Shown piece by piece: positions 18,304 through 26,645 of a stretch of DNA of 64,000 nt (position 1 is its first letter; each line of letters begins with the position of its first letter). The DNA is taken from positions 5,206,501-5,270,500 of the forward strand of contig NZ_CP031941.1 in NCBI RefSeq assembly GCF_003443655.1. The letters are read 5' to 3'. This DNA comes from Nostoc sphaeroides. Its GTDB lineage: Bacteria > Cyanobacteriota > Cyanobacteriia > Cyanobacteriales > Nostocaceae. The notes beneath the pieces were generated by a model. That model was not told where the DNA came from, ran no database searches, and saw only the letters and a list, made by a program, of their open reading frames with translations. The position numbers and the translations under genes are program-made.

Positions 18304-19212
18304 TTAAGGAATAGAAACCGATCGCAATAATCGCTCAACAACAGTTCTTGCATTCCGTCCACCTCTAGGAATCAGGCGATGGCAAAGAACGTGAGGGACG
18401 AGAAATTTCACATCATCGGGAATGGCATAATCACGCCCTGAGAGAAAAGCTAGCGCTTGGGTAGCTCGTTGTAATGCTAATGTGCCACGCGGACTAACAC
18501 CAAGGGCTATTTCCTCATCTTGCCGTGTTACTCGTACCAATTCGAGGATGTACTGTTGCAAGGAGGGTGCCACTTTTACTTGAGAGCAGAGGTAACGTAA
18601 TTCCTCTACTTCTGCCAAAGTAATACAAGGCTGCAAATCAGCAACCTTCACACCATTTTGGAGATTTTGCAGCATAAGGAGTTCTTCTGCCTCGGAAGGA
18701 TAGCCCAAACTCAGCGACAACATGAACCGATCCATTTGTGCTTCCGGTAGCGGAAATGTACCTTGATACTCAATCGGGTTTTGAGTGGCAATGACAAAAA
18801 AGGGCTGAGGAACTGCACGAGAGACACCATCGACTGTTACCTGATGTTCTTCCATAACTTCCAGTAAAGCTGACTGAGTGCGGGGTGTAGCGCGGTTAAT
18901 TTCGTCAGCTAGGAGAATATTGGTAAAAATTGGCCCAGTCAGATAAGTAAATTCGCCACTTTTTGGGTTCCAGATGTTAGTGCCAGTAATATCAGTTGGC
19001 AGTAAATCGGGGGTACATTGTAGTCGTTGAAACTTACCATCCAGTGAACGAGCTAGAGATTTAGCGAGTAGGGTTTTACCAACACCAGGGACATCTTCTA
19101 GCAGGGCATGACCACCACCTAGCAAGGCTACTAGCACTAAACGTATTGCCTCAGCTTTGCCAACGATAGTAAGAGCCAGATTTTTTGTTAAAGCGTCAAT
19201 TTTTTCTCTCAT
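18304..19212 (-). CDS. MoxR-family AAA+ ATPase
   Basis: 302 residues from ATG 19212 (MREKIDALTKNLALTIVGK). A longer frame to 19347 reads through a purine-rich tandem repeat into a Pro-rich nonsense peptide, so I reject it. Walker A GVGKTLLAKSLAR, Walker B LLADEINRATP, sensor IATQNPIEYQGTFPLPEAQMD, and arginine-finger region DRFMLSL. MoxR ATPases act as chaperones for cofactor insertion or complex assembly, often with a vWA protein and DUF58 gene, neither of which is adjacent here. Cytoplasmic. Confidence 0.9.
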   Translation of the reverse strand: MREKIDALTKNLALTIVGKAEAIRLVLVALLGGGHALLEDVPGVGKTLLAKSLARSLDGKFQRLQCTPDLLPTDITGTNIWNPKSGEFTYLTGPIFTNILLADEINRATPRTQSALLEVMEEHQVTVDGVSRAVPQPFFVIATQNPIEYQGTFPLPEAQMDRFMLSLSLGYPSEAEELLMLQNLQNGVKVADLQPCITLAEVEELRYLCSQVKVAPSLQQYILELVRVTRQDEEIALGVSPRGTLALQRATQALAFLSGRDYAIPDDVKFLVPHVLCHRLIPRGGRNARTVVERLLRSVSIP

Positions 19213-19372
19213 GCGGTGCGGGGAGTGGGGAGTGGGGAGTGGGGACTGGGGACTGGGGAATCGGGACTGGGGAATCGGGAGATGAGGGGGATTAGGGGGA
19301 TTAGGGGGATGAGGGAGAATAACCATACCCCATGCCCAATGCCCCATGCCCCATGCCCAATGCCCAATGCCC
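19213..19372. repeat. purine-rich and CCCCATG tandem repeats between moxR and ribF
   Basis: GGGGAGT/GGGGACT-type heptamers (19217-19275), GGGGGATTA repeats (19285-19312), then CCCAATGCC/CCCATGCC repeats (19325-19372). The first block lies directly against the moxR start codon, so its ribosome-binding region is repeat-derived. Confidence 0.85.
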
Positions 19373-19375
19373 TAC

Positions 19376-20440
19376 CTATTGTTCCCACTCAGCATTCAAA
19401 ATTTCTTTAGCAACAACACAGTCAAGTTGAATTTGTGTTTTTAGGGCTTCTAGAGAAGCAAACTTTTGTTCAGGGCGCAAAAATTTCACCAGTTCTACAG
19501 CCAGTTTTTTGCCATACAAATCACCAGACCAATCAAACAGATGTACTTCCGCAGATGAATAAGTACCATTTACAGTTGGGCGGTTACCGATATTCATCAC
19601 GCCAAAGCTTTCATTAGGAGCGATATCTGATGTTTCACTGAGAATGAAAACGCGGACAGCATAAACTCCTTGGCGGGGCAAAAACTTTTCTTTTGGTAGT
19701 TGGAGGTTGGCGGTGGGAAAGCCAATTGTTCTGCCCAATTGTTGACCTTGAACGACAATACCAAGGAGAGTGTAGGGGCGTCCTAGTAGTAGATTTGCGT
19801 TTTCGATGTCACCTTGCTCAAGGGTTTGGCGAATTAATGAAGTGCTAATGCGGGCATCATGAGTCGGATTAGTACTGACGCAACTGCTTTCGGTGGGCGA
19901 GTTACCTGTATAAGTTTGTAAGGGAACGATAGTAACGGGGATATTGTGCTTGGCGGCGATTAATTGCAAATCTTTAGCAGTACCACTGCGCTTTTCGCCA
20001 AAACAAAAATCCTGTCCGATGCTAATTTGCTGGCATCGCAGTTGTTGCACAAGAATTTTTTGGACGAATTCTTCGGGGGTCAAAGCAGATAATTCTTTGT
20101 CAAAGGGTAGTAATACCAGTTGTTCTACCCCTAGCGATCGCAATTGTTGGACTTTTTCATCCAGTGGTGTTAACAAAGTCCGGGGCTGCCCCGTAAAAAA
20201 TTCCTGTGGATGGGGGTCAAAGGTGACAACTGTTGAGTAAATATATTCTTGATTTTCCTTTGACTGCGGACTACTAGCTACTGACAACTGACCATCAGCG
20301 TGCAAGACTGGCTGAATTACCCTTTGATGACCAAGATGAACACCATCAAACTTGCCAAGGGCAACAGCAGTCGGCGTTAGCAGCCCTTCGCTTGAAGAAG
20401 CAACCCACACAGAACACCCATTTTTAGACAAATTTAGCAC
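19376..20440 (-). CDS. ribF: bifunctional riboflavin kinase / FAD synthetase
   Basis: 354 residues. N-terminal FMN adenylyltransferase (VALGKFDGVHLGHQRVI, VVTFDPHPQEFF), then a C-terminal riboflavin kinase domain (GRTIGFPTANL, GVMNIGNRPT, AEVHLFDW). Makes FMN and FAD from riboflavin in the cytoplasm. Two segments look longer than in typical homologues (around residues 50-72 and 178-200, low-complexity, Ser/Thr/Asn-rich). Single gene, start ATG 20440. Confidence 0.95.
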   Translation of the reverse strand: MLNLSKNGCSVWVASSSEGLLTPTAVALGKFDGVHLGHQRVIQPVLHADGQLSVASSPQSKENQEYIYSTVVTFDPHPQEFFTGQPRTLLTPLDEKVQQLRSLGVEQLVLLPFDKELSALTPEEFVQKILVQQLRCQQISIGQDFCFGEKRSGTAKDLQLIAAKHNIPVTIVPLQTYTGNSPTESSCVSTNPTHDARISTSLIRQTLEQGDIENANLLLGRPYTLLGIVVQGQQLGRTIGFPTANLQLPKEKFLPRQGVYAVRVFILSETSDIAPNESFGVMNIGNRPTVNGTYSSAEVHLFDWSGDLYGKKLAVELVKFLRPEQKFASLEALKTQIQLDCVVAKEILNAEWEQ

Positions 20441-20809
20441 TTGGATTTCGAGATTTTAGGTTTATTTTAGCTATCAGCAGGAAGCTACCTTATGGTAAAC
20501 CGCCGACAGGAGGACAGCTTTTCTAGTACCAACTTGTCATTTGTCATTTGTCATTTGTCATTTGTCATTTGTCTTTTGTAAATAACCAATGACTAATGAC
20601 CAATACAACTCTTGGAGAGGCTTTGCCCTAAGCGAATCTATGCCGCAGGCTTTACGGCAACTCTTAAAGACGCACTCGCGTTCGCGGTAGTTGAGCGCAG
20701 TCGAAACTCAGTACAAGTGACCAATGACTAATGACTAATGACCAATGACTGCTGAAAGCTTCTGATCACCAATCTAATCTAAAATCTCCAATTTCTCTGA
20801 TCGCAATCT
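20441..20809. repeat. intergenic short tandem repeats (GTCATTT, AATGACT)
   Basis: Five GTCATTT units at 20534-20572, AATGACTA/AATGACCA units at 20588-20605 and 20718-20750, and a GAGGCTTTGCCCTAAGCGAA-type dispersed repeat between. No gene found. Confidence 0.8.
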
Positions 20810-21706
20810 TTAGGTAGAAAACTTACTAACAGGAAAAGATTCTGATAAGATAACTGAGGTGGGAATCTGAAGTACCAATCCTTCCCGTGCCATGATCGCC
20901 CCAGGAAATTTTGCAGCTGCTTGTTTCCCTACACAATCCAAAAAGTCGTCATCGTGTGCGGGGTCGTGGTGGTAAATTACCAAAGTTTTGACGTTAGCAG
21001 CTTGTGCCACTTTTACTGCTTCTTGCCAGGTAGAATGTCCCCAGCCAATTTTCGGGGATTTGGGCGAATAGTATTCTTCGTCTGTGTAAGTGGAATCGTA
21101 AACCAGAATGTCAGCATTCCGAGCTAGCCACAGCACATTATCATCGAGTCGGTCGGGAAAATGTTCGGTATCAGTGATATAAGCAGCAGCACCACCACGC
21201 CAGTTGACGCGGTATCCGACAGCTTCACCTGGATGGTTTAAAGGTGCTGTTTCTACGGTAACGTCATTGATGTGAATTGGTTGCCCCGGTCGAATGTCGT
21301 AGAAACTTAAATTGGCTTGCATAATTTGCAAGGGTACGGGAAAGTTCGGGTGCAACATCTGGTCATTGAGGCGCTGTTCTATGGTAGAACCATCAGGTGC
21401 GATCGCGCCGTAGATATGAAAGTCATTCCCCTTCACAAAACCTGGGGTAAAGAAGGGAAAACCCTGCATGTGATCCCAGTGAGAATGGGTAAAAAATATA
21501 TGAGCTTCTAACGGCATTTGGCGCAACAAAGATTGCCCTAAAACATGTAGTCCCGTGCCAGCATCGAAAACTAAGCGTTTATCGCCCGCTTGCATTGAGA
21601 TGCAAGGGGTATTACCGCCGTAACGAACGGTGTTTGGCCCTGGGCTGGGGATGCTGCCGCGAACGCCCCAAAATTGTACGGTAAATTGATTCTCTATCCT
21701 AGACAT
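20810..21706 (-). CDS. MBL-fold metallo-hydrolase
   Basis: 298 residues. Metallo-beta-lactamase fold with THSHWDHMQG (metal-binding HxHxDH), AGTGLHVLG before it, a later metal ligand HPGEAVGYRV, YITDTEH and the final H in YHHDPAHDD. Family resembles beta-lactamase-domain phosphodiesterases and hydrolases of unknown substrate common in cyanobacteria (GVRGSIPSPGPNTVRYGGNT near the N-terminus is characteristic). Cytoplasmic. Substrate not inferable from sequence. Confidence 0.88.
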   Translation of the reverse strand: MSRIENQFTVQFWGVRGSIPSPGPNTVRYGGNTPCISMQAGDKRLVFDAGTGLHVLGQSLLRQMPLEAHIFFTHSHWDHMQGFPFFTPGFVKGNDFHIYGAIAPDGSTIEQRLNDQMLHPNFPVPLQIMQANLSFYDIRPGQPIHINDVTVETAPLNHPGEAVGYRVNWRGGAAAYITDTEHFPDRLDDNVLWLARNADILVYDSTYTDEEYYSPKSPKIGWGHSTWQEAVKVAQAANVKTLVIYHHDPAHDDDFLDCVGKQAAAKFPGAIMAREGLVLQIPTSVILSESFPVSKFST

Positions 21707-22005
21707 GGGTATTGCTTGCTGGCTGGCTGGCTGGACTGAGCGGGCGATAAGTGAAAAAATTGCTACTTATTTTGTCTAAGTTTATGCTGTCTGACCCATT
21801 CTGCTATTGGGAGGATTTCTTGGTAAAACAGCATACACTGTTTCTGGCTGATTGTGTAAATGTGAATGAAATACTCTCAAGTAAAATTTTCCAGTTTTTC
21901 GGGTCGATGTGTATCGGTTATTTCAATAGTGCCCCTACGTTATAGCCTACATTTTTCTCTGATGCCTTTAAATAATTCTAGTTTTATCCTGATAAATCAA
22001 ATGAT

Positions 22006-22803
22006 TCACCGAAAATTGAATTCCCACTCAGATAATTTATTTAGGCCATCTGCGTAAGTAAGATTGTATTGTAACGGAGTTATACTGATGTAGTTTTTAC
22101 GTACAACATGCACATCTAACGGTACATTTTGCAGCAGATTTAATCCGGTTGAAGGTTCCACATCCTCAATTACCTCTCCGGTTAACCAGTAGTACGTTTT
22201 TCCACGAGGATCAACTCGTTTATCAAACACATCAATGTAACGCCGCACTCCTTGACGGGTAAGAGTAACTCCGGCAATTTCTTCCCATTTGACCGCAGGA
22301 ATATTGACATTGAGCAACATTAAATCCGGCAGGGGTTTTTGGGCTAACTGGTCTACGAGAATTTTGGCAAACTTAGCAGCAGGTTGAAAGTCTTTAGAAG
22401 TGTGACTAATAAGACTCAGCGCTACGCTGGGAATCCCTTCAATTAAACCTTCCATTGCCGCTGAAACAGTGCCGGAATACAATATTTCAGTTCCCAAATT
22501 CGCACCTTGATTAATGCCAGAGAGAACTAAATCGGGTGGAGTATCTAGCAAAGCCCACAGCGCCAATTTGACACAATCTGAAGGCGTACCATCGCAAGCC
22601 CAAGCTTTGACAGCAGGATGAAAAATCCCTTCAACAATTTCGGCGCGAATGGGTTGATGTAAAGTTAACCCGTGTCCAGTTGCCGATCGCTCTCGATCTG
22701 GACAAACTACACTCACATCATGACCTGCCTCTGCCAAGTAGTTGGCTAGGGTACGAATCCCCAAGGCAGAAATGCCGTCATCGTTGCTAATTAGTAATTT
22801 CAT
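22006..22803 (-). CDS. surE: 5'/3'-nucleotidase SurE
   Basis: 265 residues. SurE fold with MKLLISNDDGISALG at the N-terminus (metal-binding ND-D), the SATGHGLT active-site loop, SGINQGANLGTEILYSGTVS, and MLLNVNIP. Dephosphorylates nucleoside monophosphates. I start at ATG 22803; ATG 22809 (adding M-T) lies in an AATGACTA-type repeat. Divergent from pheS across a 405-bp repeat-rich gap. Confidence 0.94.
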   Translation of the reverse strand: MKLLISNDDGISALGIRTLANYLAEAGHDVSVVCPDRERSATGHGLTLHQPIRAEIVEGIFHPAVKAWACDGTPSDCVKLALWALLDTPPDLVLSGINQGANLGTEILYSGTVSAAMEGLIEGIPSVALSLISHTSKDFQPAAKFAKILVDQLAQKPLPDLMLLNVNIPAVKWEEIAGVTLTRQGVRRYIDVFDKRVDPRGKTYYWLTGEVIEDVEPSTGLNLLQNVPLDVHVVRKNYISITPLQYNLTYADGLNKLSEWEFNFR

Positions 22804-22809
22804 AGTCAT

Positions 22810-23208
22810 TGGTCACTTGTACTGAGCGGAGCCGAAGTATTGGTCATTAATCATTAGTTATTAGTTATTTGTTATTAGCAATTTGTCAATGTCTGAGGTC
22901 ACAAGCAGCAAAAAACCATACATACTCACTACTAGACTGTGGGGGAAGTTTGCCTACTTTTAACAAGAGGCTTTCTGATCCTTGTCTAGTGAATTCAGGT
23001 GTATTTTAGCTGGATATTAAGATGTTACCTAGATTTATACCAAGCTGTACTAGTACCGCAAGGTAGAGTTCAAAATTAAATATTCCTCGTCGGAAACCTC
23101 CCCTTTGGCTGATATTGATGGCATAGCTGTAAGTTGATTTATCGAGCAGCTTACAGCTTTTGACTATAGACTAATGACTAATGACTAATGACCAATGACT
23201 AAGAACTA
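22810..23208. other. divergent surE-pheS intergenic region with repeats
   Basis: Flanked on both sides by AATGACTA-type heptamer arrays that reach the two start codons. The part 22940-22970 (GGGGGAAGTTTGCCTAC and on) reappears inverted at about 40183-40210. No gene found; promoters of both genes should lie here. Confidence 0.5.
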
Positions 23209-23211
23209 ATG
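23164..23211. repeat. AATGACTA heptamer/octamer array reaching the pheS start codon
   Basis: Repeated TAATGAC units run up to and include the pheS ATG (ACTAATGACTAGC). There is no Shine-Dalgarno sequence in between. Confidence 0.8.
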
Positions 23212-24201
23212 ACTAGCAATTTAGAAGCTCAACTTTTAGCACTGCGCCAAGAAGGAGAAAAAGCGATCGCAGCCGCCGACACCCTAGAACGTCTGGAGGA
23301 ACTCAGAGTTAACTATCTGGGTAAAAAAGGCGAACTGGGGGCACTGTTGCGAAGTATGGGGCAGATGAGCGCAGAGGAACGACCAAAAATTGGAGCGATC
23401 GCCAATACTGTCAAAGAATCCCTGCAAACTAGTCTAGATCAGCAACGCGTCGCCTTGGAAGCTGCACAAATTCAGGTACAGCTAGAGGCGGAAACTCTGG
23501 ATGTAACTATGCCGGGAATTTACAGCCCCCAAGGTCGCATTCATCCCCTCAATGGTATTATTGACCGGGCACTGGATATTTTTGTCGGAATGGGCTACAC
23601 CGTGGCTCAAGGGCCAGAGATGGAAACAGATTACTACAATTTCGAGGCTCTTAATACCCCGCCTGACCACCCCGCCCGTGATATGCAGGATACCTTCTAC
23701 CTGCCAGATGGTAATCTTTTACGCACTCATACATCGTCAGTGCAAATTCGTTACATGGAAAGAGAAGAACCACCGATACGGGTTGTGGCTCCAGGGCGAG
23801 TTTATCGGCGAGATAATGTAGACGCGACTCACTCGGCTGTTTTCCATCAAATAGAACTTTTAGCCATTGATGAGGGACTAACTTTTACTGACCTCAAAGG
23901 CACAATTAAAGTATTTTTACAAGCAATATTTGGCGATTTACCTATTCGCTTCCGCGCCAGTTATTTCCCGTTTACTGAACCTTCGGCTGAAGTTGATTTG
24001 CAGTGGAATGGACGCTGGTTGGAGGTGATGGGCTGCGGTATGGTCGATCCAAATGTACTTAAGTCTGTGGGTTATGACCCAGAAGTTTATACAGGATTTG
24101 CTGCCGGTTTTGGTGTAGAACGCTTTGCAATGGTGTTACACCAAATTGATGATATTCGTCGGTTGTATGCTAGTGATTTGCGATTTTTGCAGCAATTTTA
24201 G
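23209..24201 (+). CDS. pheS: phenylalanyl-tRNA synthetase alpha subunit
   Basis: 330 residues, class II synthetase catalytic subunit; forms an alpha2-beta2 enzyme with PheT (not in window). N-terminal coiled coil (1-90), motif 1 region HPLNGIIDRALDIFVGMGY, motif 2 RTHTSSVQIRYME...RVYRRDNVDATHS, and motif 3 GFGVERFAMVLHQIDDIR. Attaches Phe to tRNA-Phe in the cytoplasm. Start ATG 23209 lies inside a tandem repeat and has no visible ribosome binding site. Confidence 0.96.
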   Translation: MTSNLEAQLLALRQEGEKAIAAADTLERLEELRVNYLGKKGELGALLRSMGQMSAEERPKIGAIANTVKESLQTSLDQQRVALEAAQIQVQLEAETLDVTMPGIYSPQGRIHPLNGIIDRALDIFVGMGYTVAQGPEMETDYYNFEALNTPPDHPARDMQDTFYLPDGNLLRTHTSSVQIRYMEREEPPIRVVAPGRVYRRDNVDATHSAVFHQIELLAIDEGLTFTDLKGTIKVFLQAIFGDLPIRFRASYFPFTEPSAEVDLQWNGRWLEVMGCGMVDPNVLKSVGYDPEVYTGFAAGFGVERFAMVLHQIDDIRRLYASDLRFLQQF

Positions 24202-24245
24202 GCACACGTAATAGTTATATACTGCAACCAAGGTAACAATAAATA

Positions 24246-24461
24246 ATGACCTCAGTTTCCAGGTTAGATCAAGTTCTAGAAAGTATCGAAAACTTATCAG
24301 TAGATGAACAAGAAACATTAATTGATCTGATACGTCATCGGTTGGCAGAACGGCGGCGTTCTGAAATTGCTGCTAATATCGCTCAAGCACAAGTAGAATA
24401 CCAGTCGGGAAAAGTGTTCCGTGGTACAGTTACTCAAATAATGGATGAGTTACGCAAGTGA
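24246..24461 (+). CDS. antitoxin, addiction-module type
   Basis: 71 residues. Helical, acidic N-terminal half (LESIENLSVDEQETLIDLIR), RRRSEIAANIAQAQVEY and a short C-terminal tail. This pattern precedes RelE-type toxins in cyanobacteria. Its TGA overlaps the GTG start of the toxin remnant at 24458. The antitoxin is intact while its toxin is split by an IS. Confidence 0.75.
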   Translation: MTSVSRLDQVLESIENLSVDEQETLIDLIRHRLAERRRSEIAANIAQAQVEYQSGKVFRGTVTQIMDELRK

Positions 24462-24543
24462 TAACTGTAGTTTTGGCATCATCGTTTAAACGAGCATTTA
24501 AGCGATTGGTACGACGACAGCCAGAATTACAAGAGCGGATTGG
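24458..24543 (+). pseudogene. RelE-type toxin, 5' fragment (split by IS)
   Basis: Reads ITVVLASSFKRAFKRLVRRQ, then PELQERI, the typical N-terminal helix pair of this RelE group, before switching to IS sequence at about 24543. The rest of the toxin (ADPFDPLLQTHKLKGKLSGAW) appears at ~26118-26190 beyond the TnpB element. Inference: transposon insertion destroyed the toxin. Confidence 0.75.
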
Positions 24544-24623
24544 AGATCGGTTAGCTAAATCAAAAAGAAGCCCCACATCTGACCGAAGGCAGTGTGGGAT
24601 GAATTTTTGGATGATGACGAATT

Positions 24624-24668
24624 GACCAACAACTAATTCAATCCTACGGATTGAATTAGTTGTTGGTC
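24624..24668. repeat. perfect 21-bp palindrome with TAC loop
   Basis: Arms 24624-24644 and 24648-24668 are fully complementary (arm begins GACCAACAACTAATTC). The right arm contains the last codons and stop of the RHH gene on the minus strand. It may be a terminator or a transposon-end structure. Confidence 0.85.
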
Positions 24669-24817
24669 GATGAGGAATCATCAGTCTTGGAGCTTGGCAA
24701 CCTATCGATCCAATCCTCAATTATTTGTGTCACTGTTTTATCCTTATTTGCTGCATACTGCCTCAGCTTGTTTAATCTACGTGTTGACATTCTGACACTT
24801 AATCTAGAATTTTTCAT
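24656..24817 (-). CDS. small ribbon-helix-helix protein within the TnpB element
   Basis: 53 residues on the minus strand from ATG 24817. The N-terminal beta strand (SRLSVRMS) is followed by two helices (TRRLNKLRQYAANKDK, TVTQIIEDWIDRL), the shape of CopG/Arc-type RHH repressors, then a Ser-rich polar tail. It is divergent from tnpB with a 60-bp gap, so it could repress the shared promoter region; that role is inferred. The stop codon falls in the right arm of the 21-bp palindrome. Confidence 0.7.
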   Translation of the reverse strand: MKNSRLSVRMSTRRLNKLRQYAANKDKTVTQIIEDWIDRLPSSKTDDSSSTNN

Positions 24818-24877
24818 AATGGGTACACAATGTTTACCCTTTTAGGATAAAGTATATCTGGTGCTGAGAATCAAGAA

Positions 24878-26104
24878 ATGAGGATTGCATACCAGTACAA
24901 GCTACGTCCAACAAAAGTGCAAGCCGCAGAGATAGATAGATGGTTATCTATGTTGTGCGCTCAGTATAACTATTTGTTGGCAGATAGATTTAATTGGTAC
25001 GAACAAAACCGTAGTCCTGTCAATGCTTGTCCACTAGTTTGTCATCTCCCAGAATTAAGAGATAATCCAGACTACTACTCTCAAAAGAAAACATTGCCTG
25101 AACTGAAGAAAAGTCATCCCCATTACGGTGATATTTATTCACAAGTTTTGCAAGATGTTGTTAAGCGAGTTAAGGTAACTTTTGACAGATTTCTGAAAGG
25201 TGATAGCAACGGTAAGAAAAGTGGCAAACCAAGGTTTAAATCTAGAAGTAGATACAAAACCTTCACTTATCCTCAGATGAAAGAAGACTGCTTGCAGGAT
25301 AACTTGATTAATCTCCCAAAGTTGGGGTTAATAAAAGTTGTTTTGCATCGTCAACTACCTACTGGTTTCAAAATTAAAACTGCTGCTGTCACCAAAAAAG
25401 CAGATGGATACTACATCACTTTAAGTCTAGAAGACCCTACAGTTCCTACTGTTAAGCCCGACATTAATCCCGAATCGATTACTGGCATTGACTTGGGATT
25501 AAAAGAGTTCTTAACAACTTCTGAAGGTGAAGTTGTTGCTATTCCAAAACATTATAGAAAAGCACAAAAACGCAACATAGTGGTTCAGAAGCGAGTATCT
25601 AGACGTAAAAAGGGCAGTAAAGGGAGACAAAAAGCAGTTAAACAACTAGGTAGGCAACATAAAAAAGTTGCTGACAAACGTCGGGATTTTCACTTCAAAA
25701 CTGCTAATGATTTACTCAAAAAATATGATGTCATAGTCCATGAGGATTTAAACATCAAAGGACTTTCAAAGTCCAAACTAGCAAAGTCAGTTCATGATGC
25801 TGGGTGGTCAAGCTTTTTATCAATTCTTGCAAATAAAGCCGAAAATGCTGGTTTGCTTGTGATAGCTGTTAACCCAAAAAACACATCTCAAGATTGTTCT
25901 AATTGTGGGGCTAAAGTTCCTAAAAAGCTGCATGAGAGATGGCATAGTTGTCCTCATTGTTCATGCAACTTGGATAGGGATCATAATGCTGCGATTAATA
26001 TAAAGAAAAGGGCGGTAGGGCATTCCGTTCTTAAAGCCAAGAGTCTCCTAAGCAATAGCCGGATTGTCTTGGAAGCCTACACTTACTGCGAAGCAGAAGT
26101 GTAG
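24878..26104 (+). CDS. tnpB: TnpB, RNA-guided nuclease of IS200/IS605 type
   Basis: 408 residues. N-terminal helix-turn-helix/WED-like region (YQYKLRPTKVQAAEIDRWL), then a RuvC nuclease with all three acidic residues (GIDLGLKEF, VHEDLNIKGL, DRDHNAA) and an intact C4 zinc finger (CSNCGAKV...CPHCSCNLD). TnpB cleaves DNA guided by an omega-RNA made from the element's right end and helps keep the transposon. Here the right-end hairpin overlaps the stop codon, so the omega-RNA would overlap the last tnpB codons. Looks catalytically intact. Start ATG 24878. Confidence 0.92.
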   Translation: MRIAYQYKLRPTKVQAAEIDRWLSMLCAQYNYLLADRFNWYEQNRSPVNACPLVCHLPELRDNPDYYSQKKTLPELKKSHPHYGDIYSQVLQDVVKRVKVTFDRFLKGDSNGKKSGKPRFKSRSRYKTFTYPQMKEDCLQDNLINLPKLGLIKVVLHRQLPTGFKIKTAAVTKKADGYYITLSLEDPTVPTVKPDINPESITGIDLGLKEFLTTSEGEVVAIPKHYRKAQKRNIVVQKRVSRRKKGSKGRQKAVKQLGRQHKKVADKRRDFHFKTANDLLKKYDVIVHEDLNIKGLSKSKLAKSVHDAGWSSFLSILANKAENAGLLVIAVNPKNTSQDCSNCGAKVPKKLHERWHSCPHCSCNLDRDHNAAINIKKRAVGHSVLKAKSLLSNSRIVLEAYTYCEAEV

Positions 26105-26105
26105 G
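26076..26105 (+). other. right-end hairpin of the TnpB element (possible omega-RNA 3' structure)
   Basis: CCTACACTT and AAGTGTAGG pair perfectly around a 12-nt loop; the tnpB TAG lies in the right arm. In IS200/IS605 elements this position corresponds to the right-end stem-loop that the omega-RNA ends against. Confidence 0.55.
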
Positions 26106-26112
26106 AGATGTC

Positions 26113-26200
26113 ACCACTACTAACCGCCGATCCATTTGATCCATTGTTGCAGACTCATAAGCTTAAAGGCAAACTGTCTGGAGCTTGGACGGGTTTTATG
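26113..26200 (+). pseudogene. RelE-type toxin, 3' fragment
   Basis: Frame reads LLTADPFDPLLQTHKLKGKL then SGAW, the central-to-C-terminal part of the same RelE group whose 5' half ends at 24543. The frame is lost soon after SGAW (26190s), so the toxin end is also missing. Confidence 0.7.
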
Positions 26201-26300
26201 AAGAAACCAGATTTACAGGAAATACTGCGATCGCTTCTACTATTTTTCCAGAATTTCAGCTAACCGCAGAGCAAGTACTTAACGCTGGAGAAAGCAATAT
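26201..26300 (+). pseudogene. Uma2-family C-terminal fragment
   Basis: Reads RFTGNTAIASTIFPEFQLTA followed by EQVLNAGE, the usual end of Uma2/DUF820 PD-(D/E)XK proteins. No upstream part present. Recognised from motif only. Confidence 0.5.
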
Positions 26301-26351
26301 CTCAAATACGCAGACGACCAGCGTCTTAGTGCCAGATCAAGGAGCCAATTC

Positions 26352-26480
26352 ATGAAGGTACAGTACCCCTTATTCTCTCAAGTTGCCTTAGCGCAAGACT
26401 TACCAGAATACAACCTGAAACGAGGGAATGTTGCAATTACAAGACTATCTAGATTTTCTCTTGCAAAAAGAAGAGTCTGA
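26352..26480 (+). pseudogene. DUF4926-like small protein, frameshifted remnant
   Basis: 42-codon frame with VALAQDLPEYNLKRGNVAI, which resembles the start of small DUF4926 proteins, then an abrupt change of character. An overlapping frame (26433 on) gives LQDYLDFLLQKEESE, typical of DUF2281-like antitoxin C-termini. Probably two decayed TA-type genes. Confidence 0.4.
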
Positions 26481-26493
26481 GGATCAGAGTAGG

Positions 26494-26645
26494 TTAAAAT
26501 CTCCCACCTAAGTATTTGGCGAGAAAGTTTTTTGCGATCGCAAAAAAGTGCAACCGATTTTCTGGTCTGGCAAAACCATCTCCTTCATCGCTATAAAGTA
26601 CATATTGCACAGGGAAACCAGCCTCGTGCATTGCGTTGACAATTA
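26494..26645 (-). pseudogene. C-terminal fragment of an S9 prolyl-oligopeptidase-type peptidase
   Basis: Minus-strand frame reads HEAGFPVQYVLYSDEGDGFA then RPENRLHFFAIAKNFLAKYL, matching the last ~50 residues of S9 peptidases. The catalytic histidine expected in DEGHGF is Asp here. The upstream part is absent and replaced by the 21-bp array, with which it is still in frame. Confidence 0.65.

Larger units (their letters stand above)
24544..26112 (+). mobile_element. IS200/IS605-type element carrying tnpB and a divergent RHH gene, no tnpA
   Basis: Lies between the two halves of a relE gene. Left part has an imperfect hairpin (CCCACATCTG...CAGTGTGGG, ~24572-24597) and a perfect 21-bp palindrome (24624-24668). 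Right end is a hairpin CCTACACTT/AAGTGTAGG (26076-26105) that overlaps the tnpB stop codon. Boundaries are inferred from toxin continuity, to within about 10 bp. Without tnpA it must rely on a transposase in trans. Confidence 0.7.

Noticed and set aside
19213..19347. N-terminal extension of the MoxR protein
   Set aside because: The extension is encoded by purine-rich tandem repeats and gives a Pro-rich nonsense peptide; ATG 19212 matches the family start.
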